From assembly GCF_950100655.1 (NCBI RefSeq), contig NZ_CATNLY010000045.1, forward strand, positions 186,001 to 250,000: a DNA stretch of 64,000 nt, read 5' to 3'. How positions within the stretch are numbered: position 1 is the first letter of the stretch; each line of letters begins with the position of its first letter. This DNA is from Pleomorphomonas sp. T1.2MG-36. GTDB lineage: Bacteria > Pseudomonadota > Alphaproteobacteria > Rhizobiales > Pleomorphomonadaceae. A model generated the notes under the pieces. It was not told the DNA's origin. It saw only the letters and a list, made by a program, of their open reading frames with translations, and ran no database searches. Of the stretch, positions 32,758 through 42,257 are shown piece after piece. The position numbers were made by a program, and so were the translations under genes.

Positions 32758-33744
32758 TTAAAGCATGGCCGGCAATACGCGATCCGGCAGGTGATGCTCG
32801 TCCATGAAGGCGCGGATGTTGACGATCACCTTCTCGCCCATCTCGATGCGGCTTTCGATGGTGGCCGACCCCATGTGAGGCAACAGCAGCGCGCGGCCGC
32901 ATTTGACGAGTTTCGGGTTGATGGACGGCTCCTGCTCATAGACGTCCAGGCCTGCGCCGGCCAGCTCGCCGGCAACCAGCATGCGCGTCAACGCCGCCTC
33001 GTCGACGATCTCGCCGCGGGCGGTGTTGATCAGATAGGCCTCCGGGCGCATCAGCTTCAGCCGGCGCGCCGACAACAGGTGGTATGTCGCCGGCGTATGC
33101 GGGCAATGAACGGTGACGATGTCCATCCTGTTCAGCATCTGGTCGAGGCTCTCGCACCAGGTTGCCGAAAGCCTGTCTTCGATCTCCGACGGCAGGCGGT
33201 GGCGGTTATGGTAGAAGACCGACAGGCCGAAGGCGCTCGCGCGGCGTGCGACCGCCTGGCCGATACGACCCATGCCGACGATACCGAGCTTCTTGCTGCG
33301 CAGGCGGCTGCCCAGCATGCCGGTCGGCGACCATCCCTGCCACTCCCCGGCCTGGAGAGCCCGCATGCCCTCGGCCATGTGGCGCGGCACGGCAAGGATC
33401 AGGGCCATGGTCATGTCGGCGGTGTCCTCGGTGAGGACGCCGGGCGTGTTGGTGACGGCGATCCCGCGTTCGGTCGCCTTGATCACGTCGATATTGTCGA
33501 CGCCGTTGCCGAAATTGGCGATCAGTTTCAGGCCTGGGCCGGCCTGGGTGATCACGCCGCCGTCGACGCGGTCGGTGACGGTCGGCACCAGCACATCGGC
33601 AATGCGGCTGGCCTCGACCAGTTCGGCCTGGGTCATCGGCCGGTCGGTCGAGTTGAGGCGGACGTCGAACAACTCGCGCATGCGCGCCTCGACGACGTCG
33701 GGCAGTTTGCGCGTCACCACCACCAGGGGCTTCTTGCCGGCCAT
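32758..33744 (-). CDS. D-2-hydroxyacid dehydrogenase (glyoxylate/hydroxypyruvate reductase type)
   Basis: The 328-residue protein is a D-isomer 2-hydroxyacid dehydrogenase. It has the nucleotide motif GMGRIG (157-162), followed by YHNRHR, where Arg181 after the second strand suggests NADPH. The catalytic set is Arg243 (NTARGEIVDE), Glu272 and His290 (LLPHMGSAT). Rhizobial homologues are annotated D-glycerate dehydrogenase or glyoxylate reductase. ATG 33744 (MAGKKPLVVVTRK) was chosen over an upstream frame to 33813. The stop abuts the tandem repeat array. Confidence 0.88.
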   Translation of the reverse strand: MAGKKPLVVVTRKLPDVVEARMRELFDVRLNSTDRPMTQAELVEASRIADVLVPTVTDRVDGGVITQAGPGLKLIANFGNGVDNIDVIKATERGIAVTNTPGVLTEDTADMTMALILAVPRHMAEGMRALQAGEWQGWSPTGMLGSRLRSKKLGIVGMGRIGQAVARRASAFGLSVFYHNRHRLPSEIEDRLSATWCESLDQMLNRMDIVTVHCPHTPATYHLLSARRLKLMRPEAYLINTARGEIVDEAALTRMLVAGELAGAGLDVYEQEPSINPKLVKCGRALLLPHMGSATIESRIEMGEKVIVNIRAFMDEHHLPDRVLPAML

Positions 33745-33958
33745 AGTTCGTTCCGTCCTTCCTTGAAGCCACCGCCGGGCGGCAGCTTGTCTCTGCAAGT
33801 TTCGGCCAGCCACTGCCGGGCGTCAATCCGGCTGAGGTCCGATCCGCGTCATTCCATGCGGCGGCTGCGTTGACGCGACGTTAACTCCGACCGGTAACCA
33901 TAAAGAGGAGCGCCATTTTGGCGAGCGGCGGTGTTTCTGGCATGGAAGGCGGACGACG

Positions 33959-34471
33959 ATGACGGCGGCGTGGGGGCGGGCGGCGGCAATTCTGGTCGCG
34001 GGTATGATGCTCGTGGGTCCCTCGCTGGCGCAGACCGTCGGCAGTTCCGGTCTGCCGGTGCCTCGTTTCGTCAGCCTCAAGTCGGATTCCGTCAACGTTC
34101 GCCAGGGACCGTCGCGCGATCAGGCGGTGATCTGGCGCTATGTTCGTGCCGGCATGCCGGTAGAAATTACCCAGGAGTTCGAGAACTGGCGTCGCATCCG
34201 CGATTTCGAGGGTGGCGAGGGCTGGGTGTTCCATTCGCTGCTGTCCGGCACGCGCACGGCTATCGTCGCGCCCTGGGCCGCCGACAAGACGATGATCGAT
34301 CTGCATGCCGGCCCGGATGACACGACCCGCGTCACCGCGCGCGTCGAGCCAAAAGTCCAGGCGCCGGTCGAAAAGTGTGACGGCACCTGGTGTCGGCTCG
34401 ACGGAAAGGGCTTTTCCGGCTGGATCGCCCAAGCCTCTCTCTGGGGTGTCTATCCGGACGAGAAGTTCTGA
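33959..34471 (+). CDS. Exported protein with two bacterial SH3 domains
   Basis: The 170-residue product has a signal peptide (residues 1-24, ending SLAQ). An SH3-like domain follows (FVSLKSDSVNVRQGPSRDQ to GWVFHSLLSG), then a second, weaker repeat (IDLHAGPDDTTRVTARVEP to GWIAQASLWGVYPDE). Such proteins usually act in the periplasm and may bind peptidoglycan. The two cysteines in EKCDGTWCRLD may form a disulfide. It is divergent from the hydroxyacid dehydrogenase and convergent with gshB. The exact role is unknown. Confidence 0.85.
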   Translation: MTAAWGRAAAILVAGMMLVGPSLAQTVGSSGLPVPRFVSLKSDSVNVRQGPSRDQAVIWRYVRAGMPVEITQEFENWRRIRDFEGGEGWVFHSLLSGTRTAIVAPWAADKTMIDLHAGPDDTTRVTARVEPKVQAPVEKCDGTWCRLDGKGFSGWIAQASLWGVYPDEKF

Positions 34472-34482
34472 TCCCTCAAGGC

Positions 34483-35421
34483 TCAGAAGTGTGATTCGAT
34501 GGCGTCCCACACCAAGGCCGCGACATCGGGGCCGCCGAGGCGCTTGATGGCGCGGATGCCGGTCGGCGACGTCACGTTGATCTCGGTCAGCTTGTCGCCG
34601 ATGACGTCGATGCCGACAAAGATCAGGCCGCGATCCCTGAGTTCCGAACCGATTGCCTCGCAGATCTCAAGATCCCGCTTGCTCACCTCCGTGGTGGCCG
34701 CCGCTCCGCCGCGTACCATGTTGGAGCGAAGATCGCCTTCTGCCGGCACGCGATTGACGAGGCCGGCGAACTTGCCGTCGACGAGGATGATGCGCTTGTC
34801 GCCGGCCCTGACGGCGGGCAGATAGCGCTGGGCGATGAAGGGATCGCGCGACTGGGTCAGGAACAGCTCGAGAAAGGCGCTGAAATTGTCGTCGTCGGGC
34901 TTCACGTGATAGACGCCTTGGCCGCCGGCGCCGTAGAGCGGCTTAAGCACGATGTCCCCGAACTCAGCGCGGAAGGCCCGGATTTCGTCCGGGTCGCGGG
35001 TGATGATCGTCTCCGGCATCAGCTCGGGGTAGTTCATCACCAAGAGCTTTTCCGGTGCGTCGCGCACCTCGGCCGGGTCGTTGACCACCAGCGTTGCCGG
35101 ATGGATACGCTCCAGCATGTAGGTGGTGGAAAGATAGGCCATGTCGAACGGCGGGTCCTGACGGAGCAGCACCACATCGAGCGTCGAAAGGTCGGTCTTC
35201 TCGGGCAAACCGAGCGTGAAGTGGTTGCCCGGCTCGTCGCGCACCGCGACCGGTTCGATCGCCGCCGTCACCCGGCTCGAGCGCAGCGTCAGCTTGTCGG
35301 GGGTGTAGTGGAAGAGGCTGTGGCCTCGCTTCTGCGCCTCCAACATAAGAGCGAAGGTGGAGTCGCCGGCGAGGCGGATCGAGGCGATGTGGTCCATCTG
35401 GACGGCGACGGAAAGGCTCAT
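34483..35421 (-). CDS. gshB: Glutathione synthetase
   Basis: GshB joins gamma-glutamylcysteine and glycine with ATP. The 312-residue product is a typical prokaryotic Gsh[21 protein letters not shown] at the N-terminus, [18 protein letters not shown], the ATP-grasp segment [39 protein letters not shown], and the end [24 protein letters not shown] 35421 is the family start. It follows yraN, LysE-type and rsmI genes on the same strand; rsmI-yraN-gshB is a common rhizobial order. Confidence 0.96.
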   Translation of the reverse strand: MSLSVAVQMDHIASIRLAGDSTFALMLEAQKRGHSLFHYTPDKLTLRSSRVTAAIEPVAVRDEPGNHFTLGLPEKTDLSTLDVVLLRQDPPFDMAYLSTTYMLERIHPATLVVNDPAEVRDAPEKLLVMNYPELMPETIITRDPDEIRAFRAEFGDIVLKPLYGAGGQGVYHVKPDDDNFSAFLELFLTQSRDPFIAQRYLPAVRAGDKRIILVDGKFAGLVNRVPAEGDLRSNMVRGGAAATTEVSKRDLEICEAIGSELRDRGLIFVGIDVIGDKLTEINVTSPTGIRAIKRLGGPDVAALVWDAIESHF

Positions 35422-35496
35422 GGCGACAACTCGTCTTCGGAAAGGGATGCCGCCGTTTATGGGCGGCTTCCGGCCGCCGCGCAACGGGAAAGCGCT

Positions 35497-35853
35497 TCAC
35501 GAAAACGCGTTCTCGACATGGTGCGGCCAGCGGCGCGGTCTGACGACCACCAGGTCGAAGCGCAGTGTGAAATCCACGAATTGCGGATGTCGGGACAGAT
35601 AGAGATCCGCCGCTGCCTCGATGCGGCGGTAGCCTTCGGCGGCGATGGCTTCGAGACCGGCTTCGATGGTCGGACGCGCCTTGACCTCGACGAAGGCCAG
35701 CACCTTGCCGCGTCGGGCCACGATGTCGATCTCGCCGAGCGGCGTGCGATAGCGGGTTGCCAGCACGCGGTAGCCCTTGAGGCGCAGCAACCAGGCGGCG
35801 ATGCCTTCGGCAACGAGGCCTCGGGCATATCCCGCCCTGCGGTCGGCGGGCAT
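35497..35853 (-). CDS. yraN: UPF0102 family protein YraN (endonuclease-like)
   Basis: The 118-residue protein belongs to UPF0102, which has a restriction-endonuclease-like fold. The core motif GEIDIVARRGKVLAFVEVKAR carries the E-D-EVK type residues of that superfamily. A biological role is not settled. ATG 35853 begins two bases after the stop of the LysE-type gene, so translation is likely coupled. An upstream in-frame extension reads through the LysE gene and is not real. Confidence 0.92.
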   Translation of the reverse strand: MPADRRAGYARGLVAEGIAAWLLRLKGYRVLATRYRTPLGEIDIVARRGKVLAFVEVKARPTIEAGLEAIAAEGYRRIEAAADLYLSRHPQFVDFTLRFDLVVVRPRRWPHHVENAFS

Positions 35854-35855
35854 TC

Positions 35856-36485
35856 TTAACTTCTCTCCAGCGCGAGGCGTGCGCCGAGACCGATGAGCAG
35901 CGACCCGGCCGCCCGCTTCAGCCATTTCCCCCACGCCGGTGAGGACCGAAGATTGGACAGGATGCCGCTTGCCCCGAAGACCGCGATGAGGTCGGCAAGG
36001 GAGAACATGACGTTGGTGATCACGCCGAGGACAAAAAACTGGAGCCACATCGGCGCGGCGGCTTGGGCACTGACGAACTGCGGAAGAAAGGCGAGGAAGA
36101 AAATCGCGGTTTTGGGGTTGAGCAGTTCGACGAGGATGCTCTGGGCGAAGGCGCGCTGCGAGTCCCGCGGGCTCTTGTCGCCCACGATCGCGCCCCTGTT
36201 CTCGGCGGTTGCAAGGCGCCATCCCATGACGATCAGGTAGGCGCCACCACCAAGCTTTACGATCGTGTAGACGACGGGAACGGCATGAAACAGCACCGAA
36301 AGCCCCATCGTCGCGGCAAGTACGTGGGCATAGCCGCCGACATGCACGCCAAGGGCGGCCATCAGGCCAGCCCGTCGACCGCCGGCAAGCGTGCGGGCCG
36401 CGGCATAGAGCATCGCCGGGCCGGGGACGAATGCGAACAGAGCCGTCGACACAAGAAAGGCGATCAGAAGGTCGAGCGGCGGCAT
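35856..36485 (-). CDS. LysE/RhtB-family exporter
   Basis: The 209-residue membrane protein has six hydrophobic helices and the family segments FAFVPGPAMLYAAARTLAGGRRAG (near 18-41) and VELLNPKTAIFFLAFLPQFV (near 118-137). It probably exports an amino acid or derivative; the substrate is unknown. It sits between rsmI and yraN, two genes usually adjacent in rhizobia, so it may be a later insertion into that operon. It shares little beyond family motifs with the other LysE gene in the window. Confidence 0.9.
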   Translation of the reverse strand: MPPLDLLIAFLVSTALFAFVPGPAMLYAAARTLAGGRRAGLMAALGVHVGGYAHVLAATMGLSVLFHAVPVVYTIVKLGGGAYLIVMGWRLATAENRGAIVGDKSPRDSQRAFAQSILVELLNPKTAIFFLAFLPQFVSAQAAAPMWLQFFVLGVITNVMFSLADLIAVFGASGILSNLRSSPAWGKWLKRAAGSLLIGLGARLALERS

Positions 36486-36503
36486 CGCATGTCTCCTGCA
36501 GGT

Positions 36504-37451
36504 TCAGGTCCCCGTCGGAGGGGCATCATCGTCGCCGTCGCTGCCGGCATCGAGCACCGCCTTGAGTTTCAAGGCGAGCGCGTAGACCTCCTTGCGGGGG
36601 CGACCGGTGGTCTTCGCCACCTCAGCGGCCGCCTGCCCGGTTCCCTTGGTTTCAAGGGCGGCCGACAGAAGGGCTTCGATGTCGGCTTCGCCGGCCTCGT
36701 CGCCGAGCGGCGCGCCGATCACCAGCACGATCTCGCCGCGCGGCGGATCGTCTTGGGCGCCGGCCGCCAGCTCGGACAGCGTGCCGCGCCGCACCTCTTC
36801 GAAACGCTTGGTGAGTTCGCGGCAAAGCGCTGCCGGCCGATCGCCGCCCAGCACCTCGGCCATGTCGGCGAGTGTTTCGGCCGCGCGGTGCGGCGACTCG
36901 TAGATCACGAGCGTCGTCGGCACGGCGCGAAACTCGCCCAGACGATTGCGGCGCGTGCCGGCCTTGTGCGGCAGAAAACCAAGGAAAAGGAAGGTATCGG
37001 TCGGCAAGCCGGCAGCCACCAGCGCCGACAGGATGGCCGAGGCGCCGGGAATGGGAATGACGCGGATGCCCTCGGCGATCGCCTCTTCGACCAGTTTGTA
37101 ACCGGGGTCGGAAATCAGCGGCGTGCCGGCGTCGGATACCAGCGCGAGGCGCATGCCGCCCCGGAGCATGGCCAGAAGGCGCGGTCGCTCGCGGGCGGCG
37201 TTGTGCTCGTGGTAGATGGCAAGCGGCTTGCGGATGCCGTAGCGGTCGAGGAGGACGGCGGTGACGCGGCTGTCCTCGCAAACGATGAGATCGGCACTGG
37301 CCAGCACATCGAGCGCGCGCAGCGAGATGTCCGAGAGATTGCCGATCGGCGTCGCCACCGGGTACAGGCCGGGCTCGACCGGCTTGCCGGCGAAGGCGGT
37401 GCCGTCGATGGCGTAGCCCGTCGTAGTGGTCTTGCCGCCTGCCTCGCTCAT
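36504..37451 (-). CDS. rsmI: 16S rRNA (cytidine-1402 2'-O)-methyltransferase
   Basis: RsmI methylates the 2'-OH of C1402 in the 16S decoding centre using S-adenosylmethionine. The 315-residue protein has PVATPIGNLSDISLRAL near residue 32, CEDSRVTAVLLDRYGI, HEHNAARE, LVSDAGTPLISDPGYKLV and the late block LVIGAPLGDE, all diagnostic for this tetrapyrrole-methylase-fold family. Its start codon overlaps the end of the Dabb gene by four bases. Confidence 0.96.
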   Translation of the reverse strand: MSEAGGKTTTTGYAIDGTAFAGKPVEPGLYPVATPIGNLSDISLRALDVLASADLIVCEDSRVTAVLLDRYGIRKPLAIYHEHNAARERPRLLAMLRGGMRLALVSDAGTPLISDPGYKLVEEAIAEGIRVIPIPGASAILSALVAAGLPTDTFLFLGFLPHKAGTRRNRLGEFRAVPTTLVIYESPHRAAETLADMAEVLGGDRPAALCRELTKRFEEVRRGTLSELAAGAQDDPPRGEIVLVIGAPLGDEAGEADIEALLSAALETKGTGQAAAEVAKTTGRPRKEVYALALKLKAVLDAGSDGDDDAPPTGT

Positions 37452-37753
37452 GACGACTGCCGTTCCCGTCGCGCAACGACATCGGCCGCCATGCGAAGTT
37501 CCCGAAGCGGCCGCACCGAGGCGATCGAAGCTTCATAGCTCGGATGCGCCTTGAAGGCGTCGAGTGCGGCGGCGTCAGTGAACTCGCCGTAAACGACGAA
37601 GTCGACCTCGTTGCCGAGGCTGTCGAGCTTCAGATTCTCCTCGACCTCGAGGAGCAGGGCGTGCGGATTGGCCTCGAGCAGGCGAAGGCCGTCGAGAACC
37701 CGCTGGCGGTCGTCGGCGGAACGGACGGAGAAGTAGACGATGTGCCTGATCAT
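37448..37753 (-). CDS. Dabb (stress-responsive alpha/beta barrel) domain protein
   Basis: The 101-residue protein is a single Dabb domain: MIRHIVYFSVRSADDRQRVLDGL at the start, then FVVYGEFTDAAALDAFKAHPSYE in the middle, with the conserved His in the first strand. These ferredoxin-like dimers occur in plants and bacteria; no activity can be assigned. The stop overlaps the rsmI start by four bases (ATGA type), which indicates translational coupling. Confidence 0.85.
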   Translation of the reverse strand: MIRHIVYFSVRSADDRQRVLDGLRLLEANPHALLLEVEENLKLDSLGNEVDFVVYGEFTDAAALDAFKAHPSYEASIASVRPLRELRMAADVVARRERQSS

Positions 37754-37935
37754 ATAATTCCCTTGGACGGCGTCTGAGCACCGTGTTTCCTAGCTCCCAA
37801 AACCACACTTCGGCGGGAAAATCGAGCCGTCCGGGCCGATTCCTCGCCTCTCCACCGGTAAATGGCATGTAAGGAGTTGCATCTACGGCCGTTTGTCATT
37901 GAAATGGCGCGGATACTTTTGCGGCGGAAGGTAAG

Positions 37936-39192
37936 ATGATGACCCGTGACGATGGCAGGGTTGCGAGCGGCGTGGCCGGCACGGCCGTGTCCCCGGAGAC
38001 GAGCGATCCGCGTTTGGAGGCTGCCGGGCTGAGCCGGCGTCTCGCGCTGGTCCTGTTGGGTGGCGCGGCGCTCGCGGCTTGTTCGCCGACCAGTCGGCCG
38101 AGTGGCGGCGACACTCTCCTGCCAGCCCCGACCGGGCCGGCCATATCGGGCGAGGTGCTGGGTACCGGCACGGTGCGTGTGGCGCTGCTGCTGCCGAAAA
38201 CGGCGCCCGGTAACGGCGCCGCGTTGGCTGTCGCCATGCAGAATGCCGCATCGCTCGGTCTCAACGATTTTTCCGGCAACGACCTGACCGTTCTTGTGAA
38301 GGATACGCGCGGTACCGCCGAGGGTGCCGCCGAAGCGGCGCGTCAGGCGATCTCCGAAGGTGCCGAGTTGATCATCGGGCCGATCTTTGCCGCCGAAGTG
38401 GGCGGTGTCGGCCCGGTGGCGCGCGCGGCATCCGTGCCGGTGATTGCCTTCTCCTCCGATCCTTCCGTGGCGGCAGCCGGCGTCTACATCCTCGGTTTCC
38501 TGGTCGATGGCCAGGTGCGTCGCGTTGTTGCTGAGGCGGCCAGGTCCGGTCGCAAGTCGATCGCCGCCATCATGTCGCAGAGCGCCTTCGGCAATCTGGC
38601 CGAGGCCGCCTTGCGCCAGGAGGCCGGTCGCTATGGCATGCGTGTCGTGGCCGTCGAACGCTTCGCCGCCGGTGGCGAGGCCCAGTCCGTGGCGGCGATC
38701 GCCGCCGTGGCCTCCCAGATCGACTGCATCCTGGTGCCCGAAGGCGCGGGCGTGGCGCCGACCATTGCCAGGTCGCTGCGGACGGCTGGTGTCGATCTTG
38801 CCCGTATCAAGCTGTTGGGGACCGGCGTCTGGAACGATCCCTCCGTCTACAACGACCCGGCGCTCACGGGCGGCTGGTTCCCTTCGCCGGAGATATCCGG
38901 CTTCTCGGCCTTCGCCAGTCGCTACCGGTCGACCTACGGCGGCGAGCCGCCACTGACAGCTTCGCTCGCCTACGACGCCGTGGTGTTGGCCGCCGGCCTT
39001 GCCAAGACTGCCGGCGCCCAGCGCTTCCAGCTCTCGGTCATAACCAACCCCGAGGGTTTCCTCTCGGCGGTCAACGGTCTGTTCCGCTTCAATGCCTTCG
39101 GCACCAACGATCGCGGTCTGGCCGTCTACGAGGTGACTGGCTCGACGCCGTCGCTGGTCTCCGCCGCTCCACGCGCCTTCACCGGTGCCTGA
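37936..39192 (+). CDS. Penicillin-binding protein activator (LppC/LpoA-like lipoprotein)
   Basis: The 418-residue product has a lipoprotein signal with SRRLALVLLGGAALAAC (lipidated Cys49). A periplasmic-binding-protein-like domain follows, with VRVALLLPKTAPGNGAALAV, IIGPIFAAEVGGVGPVARAA and SVPVIAFSSDPSVAAAGVY. LppC/LpoA proteins are outer-membrane lipoproteins that stimulate peptidoglycan synthases. The gene is divergent from the rsmI operon, as it is in many rhizobia, which supports the call. Two adjacent ATG codons (37936, 37939) follow GGAAGG. Confidence 0.87.
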   Translation: MMTRDDGRVASGVAGTAVSPETSDPRLEAAGLSRRLALVLLGGAALAACSPTSRPSGGDTLLPAPTGPAISGEVLGTGTVRVALLLPKTAPGNGAALAVAMQNAASLGLNDFSGNDLTVLVKDTRGTAEGAAEAARQAISEGAELIIGPIFAAEVGGVGPVARAASVPVIAFSSDPSVAAAGVYILGFLVDGQVRRVVAEAARSGRKSIAAIMSQSAFGNLAEAALRQEAGRYGMRVVAVERFAAGGEAQSVAAIAAVASQIDCILVPEGAGVAPTIARSLRTAGVDLARIKLLGTGVWNDPSVYNDPALTGGWFPSPEISGFSAFASRYRSTYGGEPPLTASLAYDAVVLAAGLAKTAGAQRFQLSVITNPEGFLSAVNGLFRFNAFGTNDRGLAVYEVTGSTPSLVSAAPRAFTGA

Positions 39193-39258
39193 CGGTCGGC
39201 ATTTCTTTGATCGGACATGCGGCGGCCGCGAGCCGCCGCTTCCTGTCAGGCTGTTGTC

Positions 39259-39918
39259 ATGATGTCTCCGTTCCTCGTCAAGATTTGCGGCCTTTCTACG
39301 CCGGAAAGCCTGGAATGGGCGCTTTCAGCCGGCGCCGATCTCGTCGGCTTCGTGCATTTCCCGAAAAGCCCGCGCCACGTCTCCGCCGAGGTCGCCGCGG
39401 CGCTCGCCCGTCAGGTGGCCGGACGGGCGAAAACGGTGGTGCTGACGGTCGACGCCAGCGACGATCTTCTCGACCACCTCGTTGCGACGATTGCCCCGGA
39501 CGCCATCCAGTTGCACGGGCACGAAACGCCGGCGCGCGTCGCCGACGTGCGGCAGCGCCTCGGGCGAACGGTGATCAAGGCTCTGGGGATCGGAACCGCC
39601 GAGGATGCGGCAGCCGCTCACGTTTATGCCGGAACCGCCGACCTTCTGCTCTACGACGCCAAGCCTCCGAAGGACGCGACCCGGCCCGGCGGCCTGGGCG
39701 TCACGTTCGACTGGTCGCTACTGGCGGGGGCGCCTATGCCCTTCTTGCTTTCCGGCGGGCTTGATCCTACCAACGTTGATGATGCGGTGCGGAGGGTGCA
39801 CCCCTCCGGCGTCGATGTTTCGTCGGGCGTCGAGAGCGCACCGGGCCAGAAAAACGAGGCTCGCATCCGCGCCTTTGTGGCAGCGGCACGCGCAGCGAAT
39901 GAAGAGGGGCAACGATGA
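39259..39918 (+). CDS. trpF: Phosphoribosylanthranilate isomerase
   Basis: TrpF converts phosphoribosylanthranilate to CdRP in tryptophan synthesis. The 219-residue TIM-barrel protein has the catalytic Cys in [11 protein letters not shown], the Asp in [35 protein letters not shown] and the phosphate-binding end [14 protein letters not shown] with [12 protein letters not shown] 39259 or the next codon is the start; the frame upstream to 39217 lacks support. The end overlaps trpB by four bases. Confidence 0.95.
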   Translation: MMSPFLVKICGLSTPESLEWALSAGADLVGFVHFPKSPRHVSAEVAAALARQVAGRAKTVVLTVDASDDLLDHLVATIAPDAIQLHGHETPARVADVRQRLGRTVIKALGIGTAEDAAAAHVYAGTADLLLYDAKPPKDATRPGGLGVTFDWSLLAGAPMPFLLSGGLDPTNVDDAVRRVHPSGVDVSSGVESAPGQKNEARIRAFVAAARAANEEGQR

Positions 39919-41138
39919 GTGAGGCGACGCCGCTGAATTCCTACCGGACCGGCCCGGACGAGCGCGGCCATTTCGGCATCTTCGGCGGTCGCTACGTCGC
40001 CGAGACGCTGATGCCGCTGATCCTCGAGCTCGATCAAGCCTACGGGGCCGCCAAGGCCGATCCGGCCTTTCAGGGCGAGCTCAAGGCGCTGCACGCCACA
40101 TATACCGGCAGGCCGAGCCCGCTCTATTTCGCCGAGCGGCTTTCCGCCCATCTCGGTGGCGCCAAGATCTACCTGAAGCGCGAAGAGCTCAACCACACCG
40201 GCAGCCACAAGATCAACAACTGTCTCGGCCAGATCCTGCTCGCCCGCCGCATGGGCAAGACGCGGATCATCGCCGAAACCGGCGCCGGCCAGCATGGCGT
40301 CGCCTCGGCCACCGTCTGCGCCCGCTTCGGCTACCCTTGCGAAGTCTACATGGGCGCCACCGACGTCGAGCGGCAGAAGCCCAACGTCTTCCGCATGGAG
40401 CTCCTGGGGGCGGAGGTTCATCCGGTGACGGCGGGCAACGGCACGCTGAAGGACGCCATGAACGAGGCGTTGCGCGACTGGGTGACCAACGTCGAGACGA
40501 CCTACTACATGATCGGCACGGCCGCCGGTCCGCATCCCTATCCGACCATGGTGCGCGACTTCCAGTCGGTGATCGGCAACGAGACGCGCGAGCAGATCGT
40601 CGCTGCCGAGGGCAGGCTGCCCGACCTCGTCATCGCGGCCGTCGGCGGTGGCTCCAATGCCATCGGCATCTTCCATCCCTTCCTCGACGATCCGGATGTC
40701 CGCATCATCGGCGTCGAGGCCGGCGGTCACGGCATGCACGTCTACAACGGCCATGCCGCCTCGTTGAATGGCGGCAAGCCGGGCGTGCTGCACGGCAACA
40801 GAACTTATCTGCTGCAAGACGATGACGGTCAGATCCTCGAGGGGCACTCCATTTCCGCCGGCCTCGACTATCCCGGCATCGGCCCGGAGCATTCCTGGCT
40901 GAGCGATAGCGGACGCGTCAGCTACGTGCCCGCCACCGATCAGGAGGCGCTCGACGCCTTCCAGATGCTCACCAAGGTCGAGGGCATCATCCCTGCCCTT
41001 GAGAGCGCCCATGCCGTCGCCGAGGCGATCAAGCGTGCGCCCGAAATGGCCAAGGATGAGATCATCGTCGTCAACCTGTCCGGTCGCGGCGACAAGGACG
41101 TCTTTACCGTCGGCAAGATCCTGGGAGTCGACCTGTGA
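39915..41138 (+). CDS. trpB: Tryptophan synthase beta chain
   Basis: TrpB condenses indole with serine using PLP. The 407-residue protein starts at an ATG overlapping trpF. It has [15 protein letters not shown], the PLP lysine at residue 99 in [10 protein letters not shown], the block [16 protein letters not shown], the phosphate-binding glycines in [15 protein letters not shown], and [19 protein letters not shown]. The stop overlaps the GTG start of trpA. Length and motifs are normal. Confidence 0.97.
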   Translation: MSEATPLNSYRTGPDERGHFGIFGGRYVAETLMPLILELDQAYGAAKADPAFQGELKALHATYTGRPSPLYFAERLSAHLGGAKIYLKREELNHTGSHKINNCLGQILLARRMGKTRIIAETGAGQHGVASATVCARFGYPCEVYMGATDVERQKPNVFRMELLGAEVHPVTAGNGTLKDAMNEALRDWVTNVETTYYMIGTAAGPHPYPTMVRDFQSVIGNETREQIVAAEGRLPDLVIAAVGGGSNAIGIFHPFLDDPDVRIIGVEAGGHGMHVYNGHAASLNGGKPGVLHGNRTYLLQDDDGQILEGHSISAGLDYPGIGPEHSWLSDSGRVSYVPATDQEALDAFQMLTKVEGIIPALESAHAVAEAIKRAPEMAKDEIIVVNLSGRGDKDVFTVGKILGVDL

Positions 41139-41971
41139 GTTCCCTTCCCGTCACCCGCATCGATACCCGTCTTGCAAAGCTGAAAGCCGAGGGACGGGCG
41201 GCCTTGGTCACCTTCGTCACGGCCGGTGATCCGGATGCCGAAACCTCGCTGTCCATCCTGAAGGCGTTGCCGGGCGCCGGCGCCGATATCATCGAGTTCG
41301 GCATGCCCTTTTCCGATCCGATGGCCGAGGGGCCGCCGATCCAGGCCGCTGACATCCGGGCGCTTACGGCCGGTCAGACCATGGTGAAGACGCTGGAGCA
41401 GATCCGCGCCTTCCGTGCCGGCGATAACGAGACGCCCATCGTGCTGATGGGCTATTACAACCCCATCTACATCTACGGCGTCGAGCGTTTCGTTGCCGAC
41501 GCCAAGGCAGCCGGCGTCGACGGCCTGATCGTCGTCGACCTGCCACCGGAAGAGGACGAGGAGCTGTGTCTGCCGGCGATCAGGGCGGGCATCAGCTTCA
41601 TCCGACTGGCGACGCCGACGTCGGACGACAAGCGTCTGCCGGTGCTCCTCAGGAACTCCTCGGGCTTTGTCTATTACGTGTCGGTGCTCGGCGTCACCGG
41701 CGTCAAGTCGGCGGCGGCGGGCGACGTGGCCTCGGCCGTTGACCGCATCAAGGCGCACACGTCTCTGCCGGTGATGGTCGGGTTCGGCGTCAAGACCGGA
41801 GAGCAGGCGGCGGCCATCGCATCCCATGCCGACGGCGTGGTGGTCGGTTCGGCCCTGGTGAACGCGGTGCGCGATTCGCTGGATGACGGCAAGGCGACTG
41901 CCGCGACGGTGAAGGCGGTTGCCGATCTGGTCGCCGATCTCGCAGCTGGCGTCCGACGCGGACGTAGCTGA
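41135..41971 (+). CDS. trpA: Tryptophan synthase alpha chain
   Basis: TrpA cleaves indole-3-glycerol phosphate and channels indole to TrpB. The 278-residue protein starts at GTG 41135 inside the trpB stop. The catalytic Glu54 and Asp61 lie in [16 protein letters not shown], and further motifs are [31 protein letters not shown] and [11 protein letters not shown]. It is the last host gene before the tRNA-Ala element; accD, which often follows trpA in rhizobia, is elsewhere. Confidence 0.96.
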   Translation: MSSLPVTRIDTRLAKLKAEGRAALVTFVTAGDPDAETSLSILKALPGAGADIIEFGMPFSDPMAEGPPIQAADIRALTAGQTMVKTLEQIRAFRAGDNETPIVLMGYYNPIYIYGVERFVADAKAAGVDGLIVVDLPPEEDEELCLPAIRAGISFIRLATPTSDDKRLPVLLRNSSGFVYYVSVLGVTGVKSAAAGDVASAVDRIKAHTSLPVMVGFGVKTGEQAAAIASHADGVVVGSALVNAVRDSLDDGKATAATVKAVADLVADLAAGVRRGRS

Positions 41972-42133
41972 CCGAAGTCGCAACAGCTCACGGATCCTGC
42001 CATCCTCACGGGTGGAAGGGCCGTGTTGCCGTGGCTGCGTCTGCGGATTTTTCCGGCCTGCAAGGCATAAAGACAATCGGCGCGATCACTCGCTCAAGCG
42101 AACACTACCGTCAAACCCGTCATGAGAAATAAA

Positions 42134-42151
42134 TGGTGGAGCTAAGCGGGA
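42134..42151. repeat. attL core (18-bp direct repeat)
   Basis: The sequence TGGTGGAGCTAAGCGGGA is identical to 50523-50540, the 3' end of tRNA-Ala read on the plus strand. The flanking bases differ on both sides, so 18 bp is the exact core. Confidence 0.93.
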
Positions 42152-42213
42152 ACTCTGTTTGCAGACCGTCGAATGGCGGAGTTCCGGAATTTGTGGACAA
42201 ACCCAATGGTTTA

Positions 42214-42247
42214 GGGTACGCACTAGGGGTACGCAGCGGGGTACGCA
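42214..42247 (+). repeat. Left integrase arm-site array (three GGGTACGCA repeats)
   Basis: Copies of GGGTACGCA start at 42214, 42227 and 42239. The 34-bp block matches 50427-50460 at 30 of 34 positions and lies 62 bp from the core, as on the right. The layout fits arm-type binding sites of a lambda-like integrase. It also shows that codons here are not part of the integrase gene, supporting the ATG at 42258. Confidence 0.85.
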
Positions 42248-42257
42248 GAGGCTCCAA

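Noticed and set aside
32187..32902. Minus-strand frames with a threefold repeated peptide
   Set aside because: The repetition is caused by the DNA tandem array; different frames repeat different peptides, and there is no ribosome site.
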